Shown: piece after piece, positions 1 through 13,100 of the stretch | Layout of the letters: each line of letters begins with the position of its first letter | How positions within the stretch are numbered: position 1 is the stretch's first letter | Assembly: GCA_964017195.1 (NCBI GenBank) | Contig: OZ024895.1 | Span: 12,516,501 to 12,580,500 of the forward strand | Reading direction: 5' to 3' | Source of the DNA: Siderastrea radians | Lineage: Eukaryota > Cnidaria > Anthozoa > Scleractinia > Rhizangiidae | DNA length: 64,000 bases | Translations under genes and position numbers: made by a program | The notes under the pieces: generated by a model | What the model saw: the letters and a program-made list of their open reading frames with translations, nothing else | What the model was told of the DNA's origin: nothing | Databases searched by the model: none

Positions 1-941
1 CTTCTTAATAAGGTAAACTTTGTAATGTTCATGAAGAACAAGTAAGGTGTGACTGTATCACTTAAGTACCTATTGATGCATGGCGGTAAAATTAACATAT
101 TACATGTATATAGAGTGATCTTGCAGCCTCTTTGCCAAAACGAGGCTACACATCAGCAATCACATCATTGACCATTGACAAAAGGATAATTTGAATGAGT
201 TCTGAAAGCTCTGACTAACTTCTTAATATTATAATTTGTTGATGTTTCAAGAATAAAAAATCCTAAAAGTCCAGTGGCGCTTGATGTAATATGATTTATT
301 ATATTTAAAAGGAAACAAAGAAAAGAAACTATATACAATCACAATTAGAATAGTTATTTAATACAGCTAGTAAAAAAATCATAGGTTGGTAAATTATGTT
401 CGTCTGGGTTAGTTTAGTTCTGAGAAGGACTGTTTGTGATATGATCACAAATAGTCCTTCTCAGGACTACACTCACCTGGACGATCATAATTTACCAACC
501 TATATGCTATGATATGACTCCTGGGCTCAAACCATTTACAGTTGTTGACAAAATAAATTAACTTAATAATGATATAATACTCAAATATTTCTATAGCGCC
601 ATTTCTGCTAATAAACCAATAATGCTTAACAAAACTACTCAATCATATAAACTTTATGTTTGCTGATATGTCCGTAAGCGCCCGTTAAATATTTACATGT
701 ACATTTGTAGGTCCAGTTGAACTCTGTTCTAGACTTAATTAGTATCCTGCAAGGAACATGTAGCCAAGGAACCCATGAGTAATGCCACAACAAAGCTATG
801 AGGGGTAACTGCTTTTTTTAGGCTGGCGAGCTGATATAGAATGATTGTTTTTCTAATTAATTAGCCAAACATGGTTCTCTTCTTTGTTTTTCATTACATG
901 TAGTACACTGCTCTTCTTTTAAATTGTTTACAAACTGATAG
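1..941. other. Intron or upstream sequence, no exon seen
   Basis: AT-rich non-coding sequence upstream of the first recognisable Ig exon. Apart from the foldback at 381-506 I see no coding signal. It ends in a polypyrimidine stretch and the AG acceptor at 940-941. Confidence 0.6.
381..506. repeat. Foldback of Penelope-type 3' tail
   Basis: The sequence from 381 (ATAGGTTGGTAAATTATG) returns as its reverse complement up to 506. Inside it a tighter hairpin pairs 421-440 with 444-463 (19 of 20 bases) around a 3-base loop. The element tail words TCCTTCTCAGGAC and ACTCACCTGGACGATCA also occur at 49.8-50.2 kb and just after the Penelope-like element at 54.96 kb, so this is probably two head-to-head tail fragments. 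Confidence 0.65.
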
Positions 942-1196
942 ATCCTGCAGCAATTGACTCTGCTCCGTCATCTCAGTCAGTTGTGGAGGGCAACGGGACC
1001 ACCCTGTTCTGTAATGCCACTGGTAATCCACCACCTAGCATTGCTTGGACTAAACAAGGTAGTGACACTGAACTCTCTTCATCTGAGACTCTTACTTTGA
1101 CAAATCTGACGAGAGGAGATAATGGAGCAGTGTACATATGTCAAGTGCAAAATAATCTTGGATCAGATGAAGCTAATGCCACCATTACTGTTTTGT
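942..1196 (+). CDS. Receptor exon A1: Ig domain, type A
   Basis: 255-base exon, phase 1-1, acceptor AG at 940-941 and donor GTAAGT at 1197. It encodes an 85-residue I/C2-type Ig domain: first Cys in LFCNATG, core Trp in AWTKQG, and second Cys in YICQV preceded by the D-x-A-x-Y turn (GDNGAVY). Several N-glycosylation sequons are visible (NAT, NLT, NAT). Both core cysteines are present, so the fold looks intact. It pairs with the next exon B1 as an A-B unit like those at 13.7-15.7 kb. Confidence 0.85.
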
Positions 1197-4100
1197 GTAA
1201 GTATTCCGTGTAAATTAAACAATGGTAAGGTATATGTAAAATTACATTGTAAGAACTGTTGAATCCTACAGTGGTTGTTACAACTTTTTATGAGTATTGC
1301 ATTATATGCACAATAAATTATTGTAGTGTGGTGAAATTGTTTGTTTTGAATTGTCATTATGTTGCCTGGGTAATTTAGAATTGGCAGAAACTCAGTTCTT
1401 TCTGTCACAGAAATAAGGATAACCCAAGTGTGACACTATCAATACTTTTCATTTATTTGGTTTAAGGGGAATTGCCAGTTTATCACATAGAATTTGGGGT
1501 ATAAGCTGAGAAAAAAAAAACATTAAATCACAATAATAGCAAAACAGGAAATCCCTTTTAATTTTCCCATTCTTACTGCCCGTCATGATTACAGTGCTGT
1601 ATTGTTGCTTTACTACCTCATATTATTCAATTGGAAAGTCTTGTGTATCTGTATTTTTTTAACATTTTGAAGAAAACCTGTCATTACCTGTCTAATCATT
1701 TGCGGTTCAGTCCTGTCATTTCTGGGTAAGTTTGGGCCTTGTTTTGGAGGGTGTGACCTCTTTTATTTTTTTTTTATTTCTTCCAGATCCACCCACTGTG
1801 ACAATCCAAAAGTGTTCTACTCCAGTTAATGAGAGCGACAATGTAACACTTTATTGCAATGCCACTGGTGACCCTGTGCCCAACATTACATGGATTAAAT
1901 CAGGGCAAGTTGTATGACATAACAAAACACTCGTCATTTCAAATATTTCACGGGATGAACGTGGCAGTTATGAATGCTTGGCTTGGAATGGCATTGGGAG
2001 CAATGACACCGATAACTGTACAGTGGATGTACAATGTAAGTTGGTACATTGTTGTTTAGGGGAGTGTTGTTGATCTCAAGTGTGATTGGGGTGGGTGTCA
2101 CATGTCACTGCATCGTGTAGCTATTCAGTAGTGAAACATTGTTTTACATTACAGCTGTATGTACATTTTAAATGATTTATTATTTACTCATTATCACATT
2201 CACTTTTTATTATGAACTCATGTACTTTATAATAAACAAAGAAGGCAAAACCACTTATTATAACATAGCTCGCCTGCTGGTCCTATCGAATTCCTATTGA
2301 ACCATCATGGTGTATATCTCTATATATGCACAGCCGTGCATACATAACATGACATGTGCAGTTGCATTTTGCTGCAAAGTTCCTGTCGAGTTTAGCTACT
2401 TGTTCCTGTTGTTAAACTTTCCGAGAGTCAACGGATGAAACTAGTGAAGAACTTCCAATTTTTTTTTAGATAAACCAGATGAAGCGTTCTCGCTCAAACA
2501 GGACAATCGTGACATGTTTTTAACCAGCCAATAGGATCCTTTGTTTTTCTTCACCGTGCATTGTGAGAACTTTGTAGTCAATCACAAATAAGACCTGTTT
2601 TGAGCACAAGTTGTTGCCGCTATGTTATATAAGAGAATTGGTTCATGCTTAGCGTGTGTATATTGAGGTAAGGATGCACTTGGGAGGTTTGGAGAGTACT
2701 CGAGGAGCTAGATTTGCTCTCGACTGTGCCTCGAGCAACTCTTATGCTTCTCTCGTGCTCTCCAAACTTCCCACATGCATCCATAACTCGATGTATGCAC
2801 GCTAAGCATGAACCAATTCTTAATTAATTTATTCATGATTAAAACACTTTTGCGCATCACTGGCAATTGCTAGCTAGTACAAGTCAACTTAATAAAGGAT
2901 AAGAATTTGTGAATACTGTACAAAGCATTTACACAAGGCACAGTATGAAAAAAAATGACTCAGTTCATTATAAAGTTGACAAATACATATACATGCATGT
3001 ATTTTGCATGTATTTTTCTAATATTATGTTATTTTTCTTATACATTAGTGTCGTGTTATTTAATTTTATTTATTTACATAATTTTGTGTAATATAATTGT
3101 AATTTGCTTTGTAATTTATACTGTTTTCTTTGCCGTGTATTTCGACGCGCGTGCACAGCAGTTGTTCTATGTCTCGTGGGTGGTGTTGTACAAATTCAAA
3201 CCCCAATTGTAAGCGAACTCACAACTGATGACGATCATTGAACGATCGAAACATGTCTTGTGTCAAACTGAAAGTAGTTGTTCATTCTTTTTATAAATAG
3301 TAGTTTGTCTGCTTTTATCTAGACCAAATGTAGAAGGTTGCGAAAAAATGTGTCATTTCAATTGCCACATTATGGACTTACAGTACGTTAAAATTGTGCC
3401 TGCACGATTTTGTTGCTCATCTCCTCTTTGCGTAGACTATTTTCCCGTAAGTAAAGAAATTGGGAAAATCCACTTCTAAACTACGACCAAATTTACAAGG
3501 TTAGACAGCGTTTTTATAACACGAAAGTTCTTCGGGTCGTGCGCTTGATCGAAATACAGATTCTGAAGCGTGCCTTGGCACAAACAGTTCGTGCATAAAA
3601 TGTGCCTGGGTTGTGCATAAAGTGTGCGTTACAATTTTTTAAGTGTGCCTAAGTTGTGCCTAAACTGTGCCTAGATTGTGCCTAAAATGTGCCTGAGTTG
3701 TGCCTAAACTGTGCCTTCGCTGTGCCTAAACTGCACGAAAACAGTGCCTAGCTTGTCCGCCAAAATCGTGCGTAGTAATCGCACGCCAAAGTTGTTTGTT
3801 AGAGCGCCAAAATTATTTTTTAATTTATCTGTGTGAGGTCTGTACACTCTTCCTTATTCAATGGCATGAATTTTAAACATTATCCTATTAAATTTTTTCT
3901 TTGAGCAGTTTCTGATGCATTAAAATTATTTTATAGCAAAACAAAAAGACTTACGAGATTAATTGTTATACCCGGGTCGTTAGATATGTCGGTGTTTTAA
4001 AAATTGAGTTCGCTTCTGGACCTGATGAAAGTTAGTCATCTTCCCAGGTACATGTACAATTACATTATTGCGATAAGACGTGAAATTTTAGGATAACCTG

Positions 4101-7100
4101 GAATTTGTTGTCGCGAATAAGACGTTCCGTGCACATTTCAAATATTGTAATTTTGTACAGTACTCTGTACAGTGTTTACAATTGCATGCCCGCACGCGGT
4201 GGCCTTTTGGTGAGAAGAAATTATTTGACCAACATTTTAGATGCCTTCAGCTAGAAGAATTTCAAGTTCATCTTCCACATCCAATGAAATAACAAATCAC
4301 AATATAGCTAGGTGGTTTGACGATCTTTTATAGTTTTCGTGAGAGCCGCTGCAACGATCTTGAATGCACTAATGTGTTTACAGATCGGGCATGAGATAAG
4401 AGCGCTGACAATTCCAGATTACACACAAAGGAATCTTCGAAAAACCGCAGATATCCTAGATTTGTATTTGAAATGTCTGGTCCTCATTTGATTGCAAAAT
4501 TTCCTTGCTACATTGTTACAGAAAGAGCATCGCATTATTTTTCCAAACATTTTAGGGAGCCGTAAAAGGATACCAAGGACACAGCAAAAGTCACGGTGAA
4601 AGAAGCGGATGAGTATTCAGACACAGTCAGACGACGGAAGCAGCATAAACATCCGTTCCCTTGTATCTTTCTTCTTCTTGAAGTCCTTTAACATTATTCT
4701 TGATTAAAATATCGAGTGATCGAGCAATAGAGGAGCGGCTCGCACTATACGGTTGCCCGGTTCAGTCACGCTGTTTCTTGACTGAAGGTTCTCATCCTGA
4801 CTTGCGCTTTTTCGGCATCTTTGCCAAAGAAAACAGGCCAAGATTTACGCTTACGTTTCCAGGAAGGCATGACAATAAATAAAAGCAAACTCTGCGAACC
4901 CGTTACGAAAATCAAAATGACTTTTCAAAGAGAAAAACATGTTACAAGATGCGCGTGTTTTTATTACATTCAAAATCAACTGCTATTGAATGAGAAGGTA
5001 CTTGGTTTTGGAGAAAATAAGCTAGTAAACTTCTTCCACAAAATTTCTCAAACTCATTAATTATTCATATTGTTATCAGCCTACCAGAACGGCCCATTCT
5101 GGTCAGGTGGATGAGTTTAGAAACCCAATGAAAAACGAGTTGAAAACCACACGCATTTAGAAACGATTTCAAACCCGTGTGTAAATTGTTTCTTAATCTG
5201 CATATTCAAAAGGCAAGACGAAAACATGGACATCAACAAATTTATTTATTCACACATTTCAAAGTTCATACATTAAATAAAGCTTATTTGCTATTAACGT
5301 TGAATGTGACGTTGCAGTTATTAAAGTCACCAAAACAAAAAGCTGTATCCTTCTCTAAATTAAATTCCTTCTCAATAGGCATGACCTTGTCATTTGGTTC
5401 ATTTTTATCCTGGCTCGCACACTTCGGCCCTAAAATAGCGCTGACTTTAGAAATAACTTTCTCCTCTGGTTTTTCGTACTTAAGAAGAGCATCTGACTTG
5501 TGCCCAGTTCTATCGCGGATTAGTTTACTATTAACCCCTGCATTAAACAGAGTAGAGGCACATGTAACCCGTAGGGAGTGGGAGGTCTTCCGTTTCAGCC
5601 CTGCGGCTTTGCACATATCTGGCAAAATTTGATTTAACGTATTAACACCCACAGGCGATTTATCGAATGAAAATTTTTTTGCATTCGGCCTAAAATAGAA
5701 GGCTTCCATATCTTTACCAATGCATTCAACTAGACCGACATACAAACGATACATGTCAACTAGACAGGGGTCGTGCTTTTCACCAACTTCGTGACAAATA
5801 TGTCTTACAACACATGGCTCATACTTGAGATCCAGTAAGCCCCCATGGAACGTCTTCGAGACGTTCTCCTCAAACCGAATATAGTTATCGCCAATTTCAA
5901 AATTATTTAAACTAATACTCCTATGCTCGCTAGCACGGAGGCCAAATAACTTCCCGTTATAAAAATAAACGGTATTCAATAACGACTTAGCTTGGTGATT
6001 TCCTAACAGCCCTAATGTCCAAAATTTCCTTTCGTCCTCTTCATTGACAGGTTGCTTTTCTTCTTTCTTGTTCGCAATTCCAATCCCAAGTCTTGTCCCT
6101 TCCTTCATTTCCGCGTCAAGAACACGACGCAAGATAGAGAACCTACAAGAAAATAAACATAACCTTGAATTCAGCTGGACTATAACAATATGAGAGCAAA
6201 TTATCACAATGAAAGCAACACTACTGCACCTTTTGTCTGATGCATCGAGGAGATTGAAATCCAAGTTTGCATTCTTTTCCTCCATGAATTGACGTATTCC
6301 GCACACAATCTGATATATGGTTCTGGGTGGGTATCTTTCCTTTGATGGTTTAGCAACTTCTTGGATAAACTTTGCCAGCCAATAATTGAGGCTTAAAGCA
6401 TCCATTTCAAGCAACGGAAATTCCAAGGACTGAACTTTGTGCAGATCGTAATTTTTAAATAGACCGCCTGGTTCCAACGTTGCTACTTTAGGAACTTGGA
6501 CTTTTTGCCATTGTTCAAAAATTCCAACCGCCCATTTGTTTTTATATTGGGTAGACTTCGGAATAGCGCTGGCCACACACTTTTCTTCTTGTTCAAAAGT
6601 TTTGGCAGCTCTAAATCTGTACTCTGCCATTTCTGCCATTTGGCTTGTGAATTCAAAGCAACGTGTTTGCTTCGAACTGACAAACAACAAGACTGAAAAA
6701 CGTTGCATTAAATGCAAGAATAATTTCACACACTAGCACGTCGGCGACGGGATCTCAATCAACGCCTCAAAGCGTTGATTACGATCCACAAATAGAATAT
6801 TTGAATCGAGAAAACTCATTAAAATGATAAGTGCTTCTAATTTTTTTTGTTGGAGAAGTAATTTCAAAAACTCGTGCTTCGGGTTTCATCAGGTTTCCAA
6901 ACACTCAAAAACAATAAAACCACTCGGCCTGCGGCCTCGTGGTTTCAAATGTTTTCTCGTGTTTGGAAACCTGATGAAACCCTCGCACTCGTTTTTGAAA
7001 TAGTACATAAAGTGACCCATCGATGTAGGGTACGTGACTTCAGGAATACATGTACACTTGCACTGAATCCAGGCGAAAAGAAAACGCTAACTGACCTTAA

Positions 7101-10100
7101 TTCTCCATCAAAATCTGTAAAGTATGGAGCACCACGATTCTAATCTGTTGATTTGACGTGGCAAAGTGTGACCCAGACGTGCCAAACTGTGCCTAAAATG
7201 TGCCTCAGCTGTGCCTGAAATGTGCCTAAGTTGTGCCTAAACTGTGCCTACACTGTGCCTAAGCTTTCTGTAAAACATGCCTTAACTGTGCCTTGAATGT
7301 GCCTAAAATGTGCCTAGATTTGTGCCTAGAAGTTTTTTTCTTGTGCCTTGGCATGAAAGCTGTGCCTTTCACTGAAGCCTAAATTAGTGCATAGGCACGG
7401 TGTTACGCTCGTGTACACCAGTAGCATGCGCCAGGCCTTTGCGGGAAATCGCATGACCATCGTCGCTTTTGAAAAAGAGGTTTTAGCAAAACGATTGTTC
7501 GACAGTACTGTAGTTTTAAACTTGAGAAAAAACATTTAATATCTATATATGGAAAGAAAAAGTTCAAAAGAATACTGGTAGAAGGCGACAACTTCAAGTT
7601 ACGAAAGCTGCCTTCAAAGGACTTCATCGCTTTGTTTTTTCACAGCGGAGTGCTTGCCTTGTTTTGAAACACAACCGAGTAAGTGAAGTTTTTAAAGGGT
7701 TTAAGTGCATGATTTACGGTCAAAGAAATTACATTTTGAAATAAAAGTTTAATTTATGTCATTTGAAATGTGTCATTTACTTTTGACCATGCTGGAAGTG
7801 TAATGCGAATTGCATTTAAGTATAAACTTACGGGTCTTCGAATAAACTTTTTCAAAAATGATTTCGAGGCGAGTGAATTTGACGGGCGTTCTATTATTTC
7901 TCTATTTCCGGTTAAACCAACCTCTCTCGACTCCGCAGTGTCGCCTTTTGCTTGTGGACAATCTCACTCAGCCTCTCCCCGGCTGAGGGCAGTTTTGTCG
8001 TCAAAACGCGGCTCGCAAAGATTCATGTGTGCACTTCAAATGAAAACGCATACCAGGAAAGGCAAGTTTCGTATATAAGAGGGATTTTCAACGGCTTAAA
8101 ATAGGATCTGAAACCCATGAGAAAGAACAGAGGTATGCGGTCAAAGAAATTACATTTTGAAATAAAAGTTTAATTTATGTCATTTGAAATGTGTCATTTA
8201 CTTTTGACCATGCTGGAAGTGTAATGCGAATTGCATTTAAGTATAAACTTACGGGTCTTCGAATAAACTTTTTCAAAAATGATTTCGAGGCGAGTGAATT
8301 TGACGGGCGTTCTATTATTTCTCTATTTCCGGTTAAACCAACCTCTCTCGACTCCGCAGTGTCGCCTTTTGCTTGTGGACAATCTCACTCAGCCTCTCCC
8401 CGGCTGAGGGCAGTTTTGTCGTCAAAACGCGGCTCGCAAAGATTCATGTGTGCACTTCAAATGAAAACGCATACCAGGAAAGGCAAGTTTCGTATATAAG
8501 AGGGATTTTCAACGGCTTAAAATAGGATCTGAAACCCATGAGAAAGAACAGAGGTATGCGAAAGACACAAGAATACACCTTTGAAGTTGTAGGGCGATTC
8601 GTTTATTGTGATGGAATTTATCGAACCTCAAGTGAGGTGCAGTGTAAAACTGTTTCCTGCCTTTAATTAATTCTTAACATTCAGCAAACATGAAAAATAA
8701 AAACCTCAATTTCTCGCCCAAAAAGCTTGAAACCAGCCCAGGAAGCCCTCGAATAATGACCAATACAACAATTATTTTTTATTTTTTATTTCGACTTCTT
8801 TCTGATTTGTGGTAATTTGAGACGTCTTGTAGCATTTCCATACAAACTCTTAAATGTTGGCGATGTCATTATTATTATGCATAACGTTCCGATGTCATTA
8901 TTATGCATAACGTGGAAAAAACAGTCTAATTTATGCGCAGCTCTCAATGTTAGCTTGGGCTGCCTGTGATCTTGATGGTATTAATTTTTGACCCGACTAA
9001 TAGTGGCAGTTCATGTTATTTGTTAACTGAACATCCGAACGCGATGAAGATAACCCATTTACTTCAGAATAAGTTTTATTTTGTTGTCGTAAATGTGCGC
9101 CGTTTCAAGTTCATTCAAGCCAACAGCCGATAATCCAAGGAGATTTGACAAGCCTTGACAGTTAATGACAGGATATGGAAACATTGCAAAAACCAAGCAA
9201 GACGGCTCCTGAGTGAAATATGTGTTCAGTTTGATGCCCGAAAAAAAAAAATTAAGCTGTGCTCAGCCTCAAGAATGATCTTTCGAACTTGGTTTTACAC
9301 AACAGATCCCCAAAATATTGGAGGACAATTCGGAACACTTTCGGACTTTTTGAGAAACACTTTTCGAAAGTGAACAAGCCAAAGAAAGCCCCAAAATATA
9401 TCTCAGAGTGAAAAGTTTCAGGACTATTTTTGAGAAACGAGCACCAGTTTATTCCTTGGCGGCTCCACTTTTAGGCATGGCTAAATCTATATATTATTAT
9501 AATGTATCTTCGCTGTTCTCGACCAACAGTTTCTCCGCGAGTCCACCGTGAAGTTGTTTCCATATAAGGTACTGGTGGATTTTGATTGACGGAGGTCAAT
9601 TTTCAAACCTTTCCAGTACATTTTGATTTTGAAGGTCGCGCAGCAGTGACAATGGTGGTAACTGAGGGTCTGTTAAACATTCTCCCTTCCCTTCATTGCC
9701 TCCGCATCAATTTGTAACATCCATTGTATCTTGACTTTCATTGTAGAGATTGTTTTTTTAATTTCCAATAACAGGATTTTATTAGAAATGGGAATTTGAA
9801 GGTGTCTATATGTGGTTTATCTGGTCCTGACAAAACCTGGTACTGAAAGTCAACCTCAGTAACAGGTTTGACTGTTACTGAAAAAAGTGTGTGTGGTTTA
9901 AAAAGCATGTGTGTTCCGCGCTGTTAGTAGCGTGTTGTGTTATCTTCCACATGGTTTTTGAAGCTCAAGCTTAACATCATTGCTTGATGTCTCATGCTTC
10001 ACTGTTTTAATATTACCCATTTATTATTATTTTTTGATTGAAAGAAACATATGGCATGAACTACATCAAAATACGAAGATGGCCAGGTACAGATGTTTCA

Positions 10101-13100
10101 AGACTCAATACCTGGCAGTCCAAAAGTTTTGAAGGATTGCGACAGAAAGGCTTATTCTAACGTTCTGAAAGTATTCATGTGGGTGTTGTTGTCCATTGGT
10201 CATGTGGTTGTCCGTGAGTGCAATCAATGACGTGACTAATGGCGTGACAGATCACGTGGTTATTGTCATAACCAGTGATTTGGTTAATGACGTGTTAGTG
10301 ACATCATTGATGACGTAATTAAGTATAATTACGACACTTGAGAATTGTATGTGGCTAGACCCGCCAGCCAGAAACGCACGTAATTTGGACGGAATTTCTC
10401 ATTTAAACGTCCTGGGAGTACTCGAACTGTTTGTTTAGAATTATCAAGCGATTCAAAAGACCAATTTGGTTTTGTAGTTGACGAGTTTTCAGAGCTTGTG
10501 CATGCATGATATAAATAGCTGTTATGGATGATGTAGAGTTGTTATCCTGTCAGAAATGTGGCCATAAAAAACACGATAGTTTTGAATAACTTATCACCAC
10601 CATTTTAAGTTAGGAAGCCCTTAATAGTAGGCTTGACTCTATCTCAAACCGGGATAGTTCTCCGAAACCAGAGTGCCGGGCATTTGCATGCCCTACAGCT
10701 GTGTCGTGAACATAGCAATTTTCTAGCAGGCATAAGCTCAGAAAATTCGTCAACTACAAAACCAAATTGGTCTTTTGAATCACTTGGCAATTCTAAACAA
10801 ACATCGAATACTCCCAGGTCGGTTGAATGAGAAATTCCATCCTAATTCTGTGTCTCAAACATCCCAATTTTCTAGTACGTACAAGCTCGGAAAACTCGTC
10901 GACTACATAACCCGAATATTTACTTTTCTGAATCCCTTGAGAACTCTAACCAAATATGGAAATGCTTTCAGAACGTTAAAGAGTGAGCCTTCCCGTCAAA
11001 ATCCTTTGAAAATTTCCAGCCTCAGGGTATTTAGTCTTGATCTTGAAATATCCGTACCCGGCTGCTGGGTATCTAGATGTAAAAGACCTAAAATAAAACG
11101 TAATAAATGACCCTTAATGTTTAGAAGTCCTACATGTAATAACATTTGGCTATAAATATAATAACGTTATACTAGCGTCATCGATAACGTCACTAACAGG
11201 TCATTAACCCACTCACTGGTTATGACGATAACCACGTGATCTGTCACGCCATCAGTCACGGCATTGATTGCGTTCCCCATCACGCACATGACCAACGGAC
11301 AACAACACCCACGTGACTAAAGAAAGACATAAATCACGTGACTAAATTAAGCGTGACATCATCAACACACAGTTACACCGTTAACGTTCGAGAATAAGTC
11401 CATGACTTTTTTATGGTCAATTTACCTTTCAAATGGGCTTAATTTCGGGGGGAAATTAAAGTAAGACTTTCTTGAAAAGTATGTTATTATACATTAACAG
11501 TTCTCTCGATTTCTTCCCAGAAAGGCTTGTTATTTTAGCTGTTCTTTACTTTTTTCTTTTTTTTTTCTTTTTTGTCCTTTTCAGCCTCGTCAAAAGGTCC
11601 CCATTAGTTATTTTTTCCCCCCAAAAATTGTCATGATGATAATGATACCAATTGTATTCGCCTTCTCGAATGTCCAACCAGGCATTGCCCGGCCATTTTG
11701 TTTTGGAAATAATTCTTGATGAGGCTACGGACTTTTTATCACGGAAGATATAAACCTCGGCAATTGCAACATTTGAGTCACCGCCTTAAATCGTGTATTG
11801 ACTCCACATAACTTTTGGCATGCATGGCATGCGTTACCAGCGATCAAGACGATTTTGAAGATTTTTCTAACTTCCTTGGGCAGATTTTCGATGTTACAAT
11901 TACCATTCACTCTAGGCGCCAGTAAGCCAACATCTTCAACTGAAGCGCTATTTGTTCCTCTTCACCATCAGTTATCTCTCTATTGGCATCATTTTACAAT
12001 AATATTTGTTCTGTCTGGTCTGTCTGACCACCATCCTTATTTTCAACCACAACATCTCCCAAGTCTCTGCACCATCTCTAATGTCAACAATTGACCAAAA
12101 ATAAGTCATGGACTTATTCTCGGAAGTTGATGATGTCACGTTTAATTAAGTCACGTGATTAATGTCTTTCATTAGTCACGTGGGTGTTGTCATCCGTTGG
12201 TCATGTGGTTGACAGTGAATGCAATCAATGACATGACTGACGGTGTGACAGATGGCGTGATGAACCACGTGGCTATTGTCATGACCACTGATCAGTGAAT
12301 TAGTTAATGACGTATTAGTTATGTCATTGATGACGTTAGTTTAATTTTGTTACATTTAAGGTCAAATGTTATTACATTAAGGATTTAATTACATGTAGGG
12401 TCAGTTCTTATAATTACATTTAGGTCTTCTACATCTATACACTGCCTTTAAGAAAGGATCCTCATTCCTTTTCACCCTCTGGCCAATCACAAGTGTCCTC
12501 TTTCTTGGGCCACCAATTGTCTTTTTAAGCATTGTACGAGTTATTTTCAGCTTAAATATTGGTGGTGATTCTGATTTTATATGGAGGCAATTGATGTCAA
12601 ACTCATCTGGGGTGCATGTTGGAATTCCATAGAGTGGATTCAGCTGTGGTTCCTGCCAATAGTGTTACCATTTTTGGGTTGGAATTGAATTGTTTGTATC
12701 CAGGTGAGCTTGTTTCAGGGTCAGAAACATGACGCGCTGCTTTTCTTGAACCCATTTTGTTCATAATGTTCAGATGTAAGGCCAATCACAGCATTGTTCA
12801 GCCAAATTTACAGTGCATGTCTGGCTCAAACTTGCCGGATAATGGCTGGATCATTGCTCGTATTAAAACCAGCACATTGACGTCCTTGAACATGATTATG
12901 AAGTGCACTCAATCTATTGTTCGAGAAGTACTATCCCTTTTAGTAGTTTTTGGATCATCCCGAAGCTCCAGTAGGTTTTGGATCGGTAGTCTTTGAACAG
13001 TTTGGTCAATTTGTCAAAAGTTGTTTTTTGAGGCCATTCGACAAATTGATGCAACTGTGACTCTCAGCACTAAATCTAATGTGACACTAGTATGATAGCT

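Larger units (their letters stand above)
7430..9505. repeat. Long repeat, inverted copy at 16695-18115
   Basis: The reverse complement of this segment reappears at 16695-18115: for example the block with TTCGACAGTACTGTAG (about 7499), the unit at 7718 and the block TAGTGGCAGTTCATGTTATT (about 9001). The two copies differ by internal insertions: the 421-bp duplication and sequence around 8560-8990 here, and 17215-17700 there. No protein recognised. Likely two insertions of one non-autonomous element family in opposite orientations. Confidence 0.75.

Noticed and set aside
7770..8499. Twin 102-codon open frames in the 421-bp units
   Set aside because: They are identical only because the DNA is duplicated; no domain, splice context or conservation in the diverged copy at 17.7 kb supports coding.
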